The notes beneath the pieces were generated by a model. The model saw only the letters and a program-made list of their open reading frames with translations. It made no database searches and was not told the origin of the DNA. 64,000 nucleotides of DNA from assembly GCA_025716815.1 (NCBI GenBank), contig JAIXMN010000005.1, forward strand, positions 434,001 to 498,000, given 5' to 3'. The translations under genes and the position numbers were made by a program. Origin of the DNA: Dichotomocladium elegans (Eukaryota; Mucoromycota; Mucoromycetes; Mucorales; Lichtheimiaceae). Shown piece after piece: positions 46,547 to 57,857 of the stretch (the stretch's first letter is position 1; each line of letters starts with the position of its first letter).

Positions 46547-48272
46547 CCAAAATTTAGAAGGGGCACCTCACGATGTATTGTGTTGCGGCATAGGAGGTAA
46601 AATAAAATGTCGCACAAAAATATTAAACTTTGTCGCTTGCATAAGAAGGCCAGAGACATACCCGTTAGTCAACAGAAAATATCTGCCCCCCCCTTCTTAC
46701 CCTTCAACTGATCCCCAAGGTAGCTAGGTGTACCATTGCAGTAACAATGGCAGAACAGGGAGGAAAGGAAGGATCCGGAGCTGTTGAGCGTCGACGGCGG
46801 AAGTATTGGAGGAAGGAATGAGGACGGACGACGAAAGACCAACGACAACACCAGCGGCAGAAGCATCGGAGGAAGCAACAGAGAAAGCAGACGAACAAAA
46901 GCACCTCCGCTAGGCCATGGTTGTGCGGGTGCAGCCAAACCACGGTTCCACCCAAAACCCATATCCTCTTCTCTCGAGCCACTTGAGTTAGGTTGATGTC
47001 GTCATCTAGAGAGGATCCGGGATATTGGAAGATTTGCAGAATGGAACAAGGGTAACCTATTGTCTTTTACTTTGCTCTTGGCAAATGACCAAACCTGGTC
47101 AATCGGATTGAGCTCAGGCGATTAGGGTGGGAGATGAACACATCGATATTCTCAGCCTTATGGATAGGTGCATTATTCATTAACAAATCATGCCCCTTCA
47201 TATGCTCATATTTATCCATCTCGTCCGTCGTAGCCTTAAGGAAGCTGAGATAATGTCCATTTACACTTCCTTTACTCGCGACTTCAGATTGTCCTGGCCT
47301 CTTTCTTTTCTTGATCGGGGGCTGCGGGAGACTCAAGCTAGACTTGATGATGCGTGATGCTGAGATTGCTCCCAAGCTTGTGGTTGTCTTTAGTATTGTG
47401 ACCACTACAGGAGTCCCCTTTCTTGGACCATGCCATGCTGCGTTTCATATGAATATGGAATTCAGACTCGTCAATGAAAACGCAGTTTTTTTTTATAAAG
47501 TCAATATCGGTCCTGTCCCATTTGCGCACGCAATCAAGCGCTCTTGAATTTTTTAACATCGCTATTCCTGTCTACAGGCTGAAGCCGAGCCATTTTCAAT
47601 GACAAGTTGCATTCGTTTTTTCATAAATCGATGGAGCGCTGTTTTCGAGAATTTAAGGCCCTCGATCTCTGGAGCGGTTGCTCCATCAGCTGCTCTAGGG
47701 CAATGGATTGGATTCTCATCAACCCATTCTAAAATAACGCTCTTATGCTCTTCACTGAGAACACGCGAACGACCCCTCTCGCGTTAGGGTCCTTGAAGAT
47801 GCTTTGAGGGTCCGTTTCGTACTGTAATGCCCATCGCTGGGCTAAACAAACATGGATTCCTAGCTGTTTTGCAGCATCTTCTCAAACATCCGTTTGAAAA
47901 ATCCGACCTTGTCTTGGTCAGTGTACGCTGTGTAACTGCGCTTGATCCCCGCTTCTTTCATCCGAATGTCTGTATCTTTTCGCTGGGAACGTGTGTGGTA
48001 GTGAGCTCTGAGTTACCTCCGCAAGATATGCTATGCAGATATTCAGTGCGAGAACAAACGGATTGCAGAGAGTACATTTCTTCATCAACGACATGATCTT
48101 GGCCATCTTGGTAGGAAAATAGGATGTTCATTTCAGAATGTAAAAGTGTATAAAAGAGAAAGCGTCAAAAGGAAGAGATGGACATCTTTCCGTGGATGCA
48201 TGGGACATTTGATTTGTGAGAACTGACAGGTGTGCGACTTTGATTTTGAAAAGTAGTGTATGTATGCGTCCA
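46547..48272. mobile_element. Tc1-like element without Fanzor (copy E6)
   Basis: The left end (46547-46680) has AAATGTCGCAC and CGTTAGTCAACAG, matching the Fanzor-side end of the 57.7-63.07 kb copy. A perfect stem-loop (46733-46750) and a purine-rich block (46750-46930) follow. A broken transposase lies on the minus strand (48110-47060; FIDESEFHIHMKRSMAWSK at about 47500). The right end (GTGCGACTTTGATTTTGAAA at 48231-48270) is nearly the same as the left end of the 57.7 kb copy. There is no Fanzor between block and transposase. The element ends about 25 bp from the stop codon of the uL29m gene. Confidence 0.7.
46733..46750 (+). repeat. Subterminal stem-loop of element E6
   Basis: CCATTG and CAATGG form a perfect 6-bp stem around CAGTAA. 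A shorter stem, GGTA (46719-46722) with TACC (46731-46734), precedes and slightly overlaps it. The position matches the stem-loops of E1, E4 and the 62.8 kb end. Confidence 0.7.
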
Positions 48273-48296
48273 TGTGAAAGACTCCTCCCCTTTTTT

Positions 48297-48869
48297 TTAT
48301 TCCTTCTTGGCCATCAACTTTTCATATTCCCGTTGTCGTTCGTTCAATACAAACTTGATGCGTGCCATCGATTTTTGACACTGTCAAAAAATAGATCTCG
48401 CATGAGTAAAGCGTGCCTCTCTCTCCATCCGCACCATCCTCTCTCACCTTCTTCAACCGTCCTGCGTTGGTCCAGACTTGCTTGTTGATGCCTAGCCGTC
48501 TAGCCTCCTCCCGTTGTGTAGCCAGAAGGTTGCGCTCCTTCAAGAGCACGTACCAGAGTTTGTGAAGATCGTCGAATGACTTTGAACGCAGTTCGCTTGC
48601 CTTCCATGCCCGTCCTGTTGCATTATGTATGTATGCGCGTGTGTGTGGGATTTGCAATGTTGTTCTCCAATCAGCTCAAACTCTGTTCAAAGTTCTATTA
48701 TTTATAGATACGCACCGGTCCAGATCTGTTTCGGCAAAGCTTCTCCACCTTCGAAGAATTGATAAAGACCGTGGGTCTTGACCGTTTGGGCAGTTGCTGA
48801 TGCTTCTTGCCATGACGGGCGAGCTGTGGTGAAGTTGCGTATGGTTGTACGGAGAAATTGCTGCAGCAT
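48297..48869 (-). CDS. MRPL47: Mitochondrial ribosomal protein uL29m (MRPL47 / yeast Mrpl4)
   Basis: Three exons join in frame: 48869-48716, 48614-48448 and 48380-48297 (134 aa). The N-terminus is basic and hydroxylated ([20 protein letters not shown]), as expected for a mitochondrial targeting sequence. The core has the MRP-L47 hallmark [30 protein letters not shown] spanning the first splice site, then [13 protein letters not shown] and a C-terminal helix with [14 protein letters not shown]. It should sit at the exit tunnel of the mitochondrial large subunit. It is shorter than many fungal Mrpl4 proteins but complete by this pattern. The 3' end is directly followed by transposon copy E6. 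Confidence 0.9.
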
Positions 48870-49226
48870 GGCGCTATATTAACGTGTTTTGAATGGGGAG
48901 CAGCGGGAAAAAAAAGGGGGTTGGTGGAGACAAGCTGCGGCGGGTTACGTCGAGAGATGCCAGGTCGGTGGAGTTTTTACTCGACAGAAATATGGAGAGG
49001 ATAATAAACAATCCCGGGTTTCCAAAGTCACGCAAACCCGCTTCGTCTGCTATGTTTCCCAAAATGGGGGGGGGAGATGATTGCTTATTTTCGGTTAGCA
49101 GTCACATCCATGGCTCGATAACCCATCATCCTTCCATTGCTAGCTTTTTGGCCAATGCATTTGTGATGTAAAAGTCCTTTATAAAATATCTTCAAATCAC
49201 TAGATGAATGGGAGGGATGGTGGTGT

Positions 49227-50407
49227 TCATGAGACACGTAGAACAATCTTCCCAACAGTGCGGTGAGATTCGAGCTGCAGATGAGCCTTGGAACCATCCT
49301 TGAGGTCATAGATCTGGTCTTCTGGGAGGACAGTCTTGACTTTGCGGTCTGCCAGAAGCGGACTGACTTCTGCAGCAAACCGGTTCCAGGCGAGTCCGGC
49401 GATGATACTGTAGGAGTGGGAAGCAAAGCATTTGCGGTGGACGAGCCTGCCGCCGAGCTTGACAATGTCCAAAAGGCCTAATGGAGTGGCTCCAAAGTGT
49501 TCGATGGGCCCAACCGCCGTCACATAAACTGAATTGGGTTTGAGCACAGGCGAGAGTTTGTTATAGTAATCATCGCCGCCAACACAGTCAAGGATGAGAT
49601 CGAATGTCTCCTTCTCATCATCTGTAATCAAAGCATCGAGCTCTTCAGGCTGCGTATAGTCAACCACGCGGTCGGCACCTAAGCTCAGGACGAGATCCTT
49701 GTTTCTACCGCTGCAGATGGCGACCACCTGAGCACCAATAGCGTTCTTGGCAATCTGGACGGCAAAGGACCCCACACCTCCGGAGGCGCCGATGACAAGA
49801 ATCTTGTTGTCCTTGTTTTCAATGTCCAATCCGCCTTGCAGAACAATGCCCTGGTATGCTGTCATCATGGCAATGCCCACGCCAGCGGCTTCTTCAAAGG
49901 ACAAGTGATTTGGCTTTTTGGCAATGGCGTCTTTTCCTTCTGTGACGACCACCTTGAAAAAAAAATGAACATACCCATGGTAGCGTTGAAGAACCGGAGC
50001 AAGTCAGCAAGGCAAAGAAAGAAAGAACAAGAGAGAAGAAGAGGTTATGTAAAACTTGCATATTCTGCATAAGCGCCATTTTTCAATAGGACGGGAAGGT
50101 GAAGGGCGCCATAAACTTCATCGCCCACTTCAAAGTCATTGACGTTGTCACCCTTGGCCACCACCACGCCCGCATAATCGCTCCCGAAAATCGATGGTAG
50201 TCGAAGTACCCAGTTGACGGGGCTGACCACGCCTGATCGGATTTTGGCCTCGACAGGATTAACGCCCACCGCTTTCACATTGATGAGAAGCTGGTTAGGC
50301 TTGGTGATCTTGGGCGTCTTGACTTGATTATACCGCAAGGCATCTTCGGCAGGGCCGGTCTGGACGACCTGGAGCGCTTGCATAGTCTCTGGAATATCAA
50401 AAGACAT
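49227..50407 (-). CDS. Zinc-independent quinone-oxidoreductase-like MDR protein
   Basis: Two exons (50407-50060 and 49952-49227) give 357 aa. The N-terminal catalytic part has VGVNPVEAKIRSG and FGSDYAGVVVAKGDNV...VGDEVYG. The nucleotide-binding part has FEEAAGVGIAMMTAYQ, the glycine motif VIGASGGVGSFAVQIAK and LGADRVVDYT. No cysteine/histidine zinc cluster is seen, which is usual for the QOR/RTN4IP1 branch of the medium-chain dehydrogenases. Its likely activity is NADPH-dependent reduction of quinones or enals; the substrate is unknown. The intron (50059-49953) seems to have a GC donor (TAT|GCAAGT), since the nearby GT would break the frame. Confidence 0.88.
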
Positions 50408-51345
50408 TGTGTATGCGTGTAACAAATAGGGGACTTCAGGAGAAGAACAATCTCGCTGCTCTCTTTCATACAAATATGAATTGCAACGTCGTTATCCAAT
50501 CAAACCGGCGTCGCTATCTAAAAAAAAAATGTCTGGCATGGTCAGATGTAATTTCTTGGCGTAGATGAAATCCCCACTCTCCCCATCATTGGAAAAGTCC
50601 GGCATACGTGGACTTTCCTTTTAATGCAAACCTTGCTCACATAATATCTTTAACCCATTCCAAAGGGTGGAGATGAATTCTGTGGTAGTCTCTTTTAGTT
50701 TTTTCAAAAGAGCAGTCTTTTGCGTGTGTTCATTGGTATGATTTTAGCATGTCATGAATTTCCTGGTCTATGGTAAAGTATTGAAATTACGTAGAACACA
50801 CTGAGCGTAAAAAAATCAGGTGCATCGCTATAGCGAAATCTCAACGTAATATGCATCCGTTATGCATAATATGATTCGATGACAAACATCAAAACCCGTA
50901 GGGAGCCAGGATAAGTGTTATTGAAAATACGCTACTGTACTTGTCCATCAAGTCAACAGATCAATGGTCAGAGTCCTATGAAGGTGTGGACTGAAATTAG
51001 GCCCTCTATTATATCACCGTACATGACTCTAGCACGATCGCTGTCAAAATCAACGTGGCTTATTTGTCAGTGCATTTAATGCAACAGATGTGTGTATTTA
51101 TTTGTTGGCCCACCACAGAAAGACGACAAGAAAAGAAAATAGAGGGACGGAGGGAGAGAGAGCAAAAGAAAAACCAATAGTATGTGTACGTTATCGTGTA
51201 ATACATTGGGGAACGCAAAAGAAAGGACGGCGAGCATACATTGATGTGCAAGCGTATATAACAGGGCAACGTGTGATAAAAGGAGTGAACTCATCTCAGT
51301 TCAGACACAGAATAATAGCTGGATGAATATGCTGACCCTTTTCTA
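50408..51345. other. Intergenic stretch without a recognisable gene
   Basis: AT-rich DNA with only short ORFs and no recognisable motifs on either strand. It separates the MDR gene from the small ORF at 51346-51636, and the promoter of the MDR gene probably lies at its left edge. Confidence 0.4.
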
Positions 51346-51636
51346 TCATGAGGCGTGGCAATTATCGTTGCTCTTGCAAGAAGTGACCTGTTTCTTGAGT
51401 TGCGCTTCTGTGAATTCGCACAATTGTCGGGCGTACTCATTTCGGGCCATGGCCAGCACATTCTCGCGCGTCATGGGGGATTTTTCGGTGTGCGAATTAG
51501 CTGCATGTTGGTGGTCATGACGGCGATGAATGTACCGAGTAAAGCTGCGGTGCGAAGTGGAAGCAGTGCTGGCGGTGTCATTCACAGAACTGCGGTTGAT
51601 ATTATGAAAATGAGATTGAGCGTATGTCGATGGCAT
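51346..51636 (-). CDS. Small hypothetical protein (96 aa)
   Basis: A single ORF with a Ser/Thr/His-rich first half and a charged amphipathic second half (TRENVLAMARNEYARQLCEFTEAQLKKQ). It starts with ATG and has no low-complexity repeats that would make the ORF trivial. I do not recognise a family. No other coding evidence is visible. Confidence 0.4.
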   Translation of the reverse strand: MPSTYAQSHFHNINRSSVNDTASTASTSHRSFTRYIHRRHDHQHAANSHTEKSPMTRENVLAMARNEYARQLCEFTEAQLKKQVTSCKSNDNCHAS

Positions 51637-53265
51637 GATGTTTATGCTGCTTATCTATCAGGGTAGTGTTCTTTTTTTTTATTATTTACAGATGGATGTG
51701 TATGTGTCAGATGAGTCAGTTGGATAGGTGATGATTGCTTGGTTTCGCATTTATATGTACTGAATTTGCCTCCACTTCAGCATGACATCATAGGCCGTTT
51801 GTTTTAGTACTTATGGCTCGAAGCCAAACCCTTCCCCAACGTAGCCGTGACAAGGAAGAATAGTCGATGACTATTCAAGAGAGAGATTTAATCACCCAAA
51901 AGAAAAACACTTAATCGCTCAGCTTTCACGGTGATATATCCTAGATAAGGTTGAAAGGGACACACTTTAGTTTTCCTTTTGTCACGCATTCGGATCAGAA
52001 AATCTCTTTAGTCTTCTTGGCGTGACCACTTTCCGCGACGTCCCAATACGCCAGAAAACATGAATGGTATGTAAGTGGGAATTCCCCAAAGTATTGTTGC
52101 TCTTTTGCTAGACTGAACGATGCCGTCAAAATTGATTAGTAAATACCCGGATTTTCGGCACATGTCATAATTGGCTAGGCGTTAGCTCAGCTGTGACTCG
52201 CCCAAAAAAAGAATGCAAGTATCCACGTGTAACAGTGCGACTAAGTGGTAAGTGGCTGATTTTGAATTGATGTCGTGCAAAAGAAAAAACTTCATGTTTC
52301 AACAATGATGTCAGGTGGCTCCCAAAAGGACGGTTATTCTTCATGCCAACAAGTATTCATTAAAGCAAGTAGGTTCCCATACCCAAACTCTACGGAATAA
52401 ACTTCCAGAGATGCCTCAAATTTACATTGCTACGTTCAATACAATGAGAGGCGATACGCGTTTGGCTCTGATGATGGGATACTAGACTTTTTCATATTTT
52501 TTCTTTTAAAAAAAAAGCCCTTGCTCCTTCAGCTACTGCAAGCGCAGTTCAAGGTATACGTAATCAAGTCTAAGTGACAGCAAAGTGACTTGGGGGCTAG
52601 TGATCTTGTCGGATCAGTCTTATGTATTGATGTGCACGAAATATGGCTTAGTCGGAAAAATGAAACTTGCGTAAGTATCTAGAAATGAACAGACACTATC
52701 TTCTCATAGATAATGGACCCATCCACTGTCGAAGTATACAGCACCTTCATCATTATTATCCATAGTTGAAACCTACTGAACAGTTGTGATAATGAATTCC
52801 GGACACCCGCTGACACTACTGCTGACCGTAAAGAATCTCTTTTTGCTCCACATCAAAAAAAAAAAACCAGCGACTTTACTTACTGAATGACTGTATTGAT
52901 AGCTTCAGATTCACAGCATATTTAGGAGAAGCCTGCGCGACGAGAGGAATAATCACAATGCGAGGGTCCCTGGGGTCACGGTCATTCTGGCGTGCGTTGG
53001 AGTAGGGATTGTACCTTCAAGACCCGCGACTTCCTAAAGCGCTCGCTCCATGCGTTCGCGTCAAGACAGTGGATGGCTTCTCCTCACGCATTCGAAATCT
53101 TCACAAACATTAGCATGAAGAATCCGATGCCACTCTGGCAGGCATACATTCTGTATTTGTTCTTGGGCACCATTTATCTCATCTGGATGGCAGTATGTTC
53201 AATTTATGAGCATGCATAGTAGTAAGATATATACATTAAATAATGTTCGCCTAATCCACACTGGA
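51637..53265. other. Intergenic stretch without a recognisable gene
   Basis: AT-rich DNA with only short ORFs. A 75-codon ORF at 52992-53219 has a hydrophobic C-terminal helix but no recognisable motif, and it could be chance. No copies of the Tc1/Fanzor family ends are visible here. Confidence 0.4.
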
Positions 53266-53853
53266 CTATGGGTTCAAGTCGAGATAACTTGCCCAGATCC
53301 AATTCGTTGGGGGTGTAGGCGTCACCCAAGTTGGAGGTATTTGAGTCCCTTCGCTGTCGTCCAAAAACATATCCCACTGGTTACGTACTCGTAAAAGAGC
53401 TTTAGTTGTCTGGAGTCCTTGCGCCCAGAACCTGTATGCCGTTTGATCAAGGGACGGTGTGTTATCCTCCGGATGGATATACAACGGTGCATGCTTCTCG
53501 CTGTCGTTCTCGCTCTCCTTCTCAATACCATCTGTTAACCCTCTTTCTTCTTCGCTAGCTTTAATCTTATGGTAAAACTCGTCACCGGCATCTGGAAAGA
53601 AGTGCCCCTGCGCTTCGAGTCGCTTCCGACGCAAATCCCGGAGGTCTTCAAGAAGCGCGACAAGCCGTTTCAGGTCAGGCGTGTTTGCCTTGCTCTTTTT
53701 TTTCGGCTTCTTGCGTGGAGTTTCTTGCGCAGTTGTCTCAGTCTGCCATCGATCCAGGTCTTGATTAAGCTTATGGCGGCGTTCAATTTCTTGTTTCCGT
53801 CGCTTTATTGCATTGCTGACTCGTCGCTTTTGCCATCGCTGGTAGTAATGCAT
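53266..53853 (-). CDS. PDCD7/U11-U12 59K-like protein (minor spliceosome)
   Basis: A single exon of 195 aa. The first half is a basic coiled-coil (YYQRWQKRRVSNAIKRRKQEI.. then LKRLVALLEDLRDLRRKRLEAQG). The C-terminus has LLRVRNQWDMFL, then IPPTWVTPTPPTNWIWASYL. This spacing of an R..WD helix followed by a P..W(V)xPxPPxxxIWA tail is what I know from animal PDCD7 and plant U11-59K. These belong to the U11/U12 di-snRNP that recognises U12-type introns. The call rests on this tail and the helix, so it is moderate. If right, the organism should retain a minor spliceosome. I did not find a clear U12-type intron in the genes of this window. Confidence 0.6.
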   Translation of the reverse strand: MHYYQRWQKRRVSNAIKRRKQEIERRHKLNQDLDRWQTETTAQETPRKKPKKKSKANTPDLKRLVALLEDLRDLRRKRLEAQGHFFPDAGDEFYHKIKASEEERGLTDGIEKESENDSEKHAPLYIHPEDNTPSLDQTAYRFWAQGLQTTKALLRVRNQWDMFLDDSEGTQIPPTWVTPTPPTNWIWASYLDLNP

Positions 53854-55428
53854 TCTTTTACTACTCTTTCCTATTCCCTATTCCCTCCCCACTTTAAACT
53901 CACCTTGTGCCTATTTAGTTTGTTTCGCTTTGAGACAATGCGCGCAAGGTATTCGGGATGCGCCAGGGGTGCTAGGGTCGATTCCGCATGAGCCTAGCGG
54001 CATTTAAAGTGAGAATGAAAGTTGAACAATCAGAATTAACGCATACAAGCGCTGCTTGCTGATCATGAGTGAATTCTGTGCTTGACAAGGACTCGAGGCT
54101 TTCGGTAAGGAGAATGGCGTGGGCAAGTGTCCGTTTGAGACTACAGATGCGCGCAGGACAAGCCATAGTAGGCTGGGGCGAGTTAGAATTCTGCAAAGAA
54201 AATTTTAGGATTTGGGGGGACCGAGTGAAATATCAGGCATCACGAGGGAAGAATGTATTTGGGGGTGTTGGGAATGCCATTCTCCCAGATGGAATATTCT
54301 CAACCCATGGTAGGTAAATGAACCCAAGTGAACATGTAGCCTCATTTCCTTCCCTCCCTCTCCTCACCGACCCCAACAAACTCCCATCCCATCATCCCGC
54401 ACCCACCCCCCGGTCTCCATTTGAGTCCGCTACCGGCCCCGGCTGCTTGGACCAAGTCTGAGCGCAACATTAACCTTAAAAATGGTATGACATGACCCAT
54501 TACGGCAGTCAGTCATAGAATGCATAGCCCTTTTGGTGCACTAACTAACTCAGTTCAGTGTGCCTGGGTGGAACTACATTCCAGACGCTCATCTTTTTCG
54601 CTTCCGTGGATTCACACGAACAAGAGTTGACAAGTACCTCGTCCACTTAATAGAAATGATTATCAGCATTGGCGTTATTTCCATTGATTCTCAGAAGCAA
54701 CACTTCTGACTGCAATGTTTGTAGATACGATACAGTTGATAACTATTTCTCTTTCTTCGCCCCCCCCCAAAAAAAACATACACCCCAAGCTTTTGCTGCT
54801 GCAGCTAGCGAACGATGGTGCTTAATTCATAACGCCTCCCTTACCTTTCTGGGCGTAAAAACCGACGGCTTGGGCCCAAATGCCTCTTTCACTTTCCCCA
54901 TCCCATGCGAACTGCGAACAGCTTCTGTAAATAATCTAAAGTTACTTTTATTGGCGATAGTCAGCCTTTGGCCTGATAAAACCTAAACAAATGCGCATTC
55001 TTTAAGCTCATCGGCGGGCATGGCTTTTCCGGCTTATAGAAGACTCCGATATTAGAAAACAAGAGTACATGCCCATTGCACGCTGTCGTCCCCACTTGAA
55101 GAATCTGCTCTCGTGCGTGAAAACATTTTACGTGTGACAACGGCAGCTCGGGGAATCGGACGACTCCTCCGCCGTACATCTTGATGTACGGCTTCCTAAC
55201 GCTTTTTCAACTTGTAACTTCCCATATTAGGCTTGAAGTCACAACTTTGACTTGCCTCTGGGACCCAATGTACTGCAACAAAAAGAGGGGGACAAGTGCT
55301 CTTTCTTTTTTTCTTCCTCCCTCTTCTTCCTTCTCTCATTCTTTACGCACCCTACTCTGCTTTCACCCACCCTAAGATCCGTCCCTTTGAACCTACGTGT
55401 AATAGAGACCATTGGTTCGTCTTGTTTT
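53854..55428. other. Intergenic stretch upstream of the WC-2-like gene
   Basis: No confident gene. The ORF at 55179-54961 (minus) reads VVRFPELPLSHVKCFHAREQ and looks protein-like, but I do not recognise it. Missing 5' exons of the PAS-GATA gene may lie between about 55250 and 55428. C-rich runs occur near 54395-54410 and 54760. Confidence 0.35.
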
Positions 55429-57266
55429 ATGGTCAACTTCTACACATCATGTTTCTGGGCCTTGTTATCCCCAGAACACTTCCGCTTTCTCTATTTAACC
55501 CACTCTGCGGCAAAGATTATCATCAATCAAGACAAGACTATAGCCGACCTATTGATGCACCGGTCTCTTCTTGACTTTATCCATCCAGATGAAAAGCGCA
55601 GCGCTCAGATCGACCTCGGCAAGTTTCAAAATACCAGAACTCCAGCAGGCTCCATTACTAGGTAGGTCATAGAACGGGTGGAAAATAAAAAAGGAAAAGA
55701 TACCAGGATAATGACTGATATATAGCAGATGTCGTCTGCGGTCCTTTAAAGACATTGCGTTCGAATATTACGGTTCGTCTCAGGTTCATGTCACACATAT
55801 ACACACCTTTATATATACCGCACACGCACACACATACACACATGCAGTGCACATAGACAAAGGGAAGCAGGATAAGTTCCTTGCTAACACACACATGCTC
55901 CCCGGATAAACAGACATCGGATATGCTGGATGCGGCCTCACCAGTCTCAGGATGGGACATCGTTGATGTCGTCATGTACATCGTCACGGAGACCATTATT
56001 CTTGCATTCTTTCACAATCCAGGTACGCAATCTTTGCTGTTCCTTTCTTAAAGCTCTTTACTGTCTACCGCATCTCACTCGAAATATCTCTACCGCTAGA
56101 GTATTTTAGAAATACTGGTGTGACCCAGTCTCATTGTGGGGAACTTGCATTCGAAACGCAAGTATGTAAGAAGAAAAAGAGGGAGCGTGCCACCATCAAC
56201 AAAGTGTAGCCATATTTCTCTTCAACAATTTCTCAGTAGCATCTGAGTGATTGTTGTTTTCTAGGAAGCTGCCAAAGTTTTTGAGTTACTTGACCGCTAT
56301 GTGCCCGTCCAGCTACCGTCGTCTTCCAGTGAGGGATCCACGCAACTCTTCCAAATTCACCATGGTAATCAACTTCGGGTCTCCTGGCCCCGTCAGGTTA
56401 ACGATGAGGTCCTAGAGTCTGCCAAGAATATTATGTTAAAAGAAGCCTCCTTCTGTGATGGCGCGCTTTGTACGAAGAACGCCAATGAATGCACGCACCA
56501 TCACCATTCCAGTTCCATTGCCGCCTTATCGATGGGCATGGTCCGTATTGAACGCATCATTATTCCTTATGGACATGTCACCTTTGCCGCCTTCAGGTTT
56601 ACACCCATCGCAGCACGTCTTCTCCAGCCCCGCCAGACGTATTATAAGCACTATGTCCATTGTAACCCCTCGATCGTCCCTATGCAACAAGAAAATATTG
56701 CTTATGCAAGCCACAACAGCAGTACCTTTGATTTCGGGTAAATGTAAATTGGAAGAAAAAAGAAATGATCAGATGGCAAAAATGATGAGAGCACTGCTGT
56801 TGACATTGCTCGTTTATCTATTTGCCATATATTGGCCGACAAGAAGTAAGCATACGCTTACTGCAATTGATACTCCTGTCTCTGCTACTGATACCTCCAA
56901 CACGATGTCGATCGGGAAACTGTTATACGCATCAGCGAGCAGCAGCAGCACGTCTACCATTTGCGCAGGCGAACGGTTGGCACGTCTTTCGGTATCCAAA
57001 TCGTCAACTACCGCGTTAATCACTGGCCCGCTAGGAGAGCCCCGGGAATGTGCAAAGTGCCATACACAGTCTAGCCCCGAATGGCGCAAGGGTCCTTCTG
57101 GGAATAAGACGTAGGTCATCTTATTATTCTTGGATTTTCATTGGACTAATGCAATCACTGTCTTCATGATATCAGACTATGCAATGCATGTGGCCTACGT
57201 TTTTCACGCTTCATTGCAAAGCAGAAACGACTCTCCCAAAATCGCCAGCAACAGAGCCCACCGTGA
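55429..57266 (+). CDS. wc-2: White collar-2-like PAS-GATA transcription factor
   Basis: Seven exons join in frame: 55429-55661, 55729-55783, 55914-56022, 56100-56161, 56265-56737, 56844-57110 and 57176-57266 (429 aa from the first Met shown). The PAS domain occupies about residues 8-120 (SPEHFRFLYLTHSAAKII, then LMHRSLLDFIHPDEKRSAQ and SVTETIILAFFHNP-like strands). The C-terminus has one GATA-type zinc finger ([33 protein letters not shown]) interrupted by an intron, with the WC-2 type spacing. WC-2 partners with WC-1, which carries the flavin-binding LOV domain, and the pair activates blue-light genes. This protein lacks a LOV cysteine motif, fitting WC-2 rather than WC-1. The true start may lie further upstream (an ORF extends to 55252). 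Confidence 0.85.
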
Positions 57267-57857
57267 TACATGTATACGCGTTTTGAGTATATTAATGTAT
57301 ATATACCAGCAACATGTTCTTCGCACCAGCGCATTTTCACCTACTGCTTTATCATATGTATGCACCCGTTTGCTTTTCTTCTATCGATCTCACCCCACCC
57401 TTATCATGCATAACTTTCCTATTTCTTTCGAGCTACATCAATGGCGCCTCTTTCGGATGCGTGCAGTTTTAAGCTGATTCGGAACTTACGCACCGCATCT
57501 GTATGACTGAAAAGAGAAAAAGACGGTTCTTTTTCTTTTCCCTCTCTTTTATTTTTGCTTTGTTTGTCCTTTTGTACACTAGCATGTCTGCCTATCACCG
57601 GAAAGATCTCCTATGTTGCAACGAAATAAAAGAAAATATAAATCAAACTTGTTCTTGTGCATCGATTCGTAAAATACGTAATTAAGGAAAGGAGGCCGCA
57701 TCACATTCTGCTAGTTATACACTCTTTTTCAAAATCAAAGTCGCACTCTGCCAGTTCTGAAGTCGCAGGATTGCAAAAATACAAATCGCATTTTGCCCAC
57801 GGGAAGATGTCGCACAAAAAAAGAAGCTTTCTCTTTTATACACTTTAACATTCTGAA

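Noticed and set aside
52165..52195. A TTAGCTCAGCTG stretch resembling a tRNA A box
   Set aside because: There is no GGTTCRA-type B box at the right distance and no acceptor stem can be formed around it.
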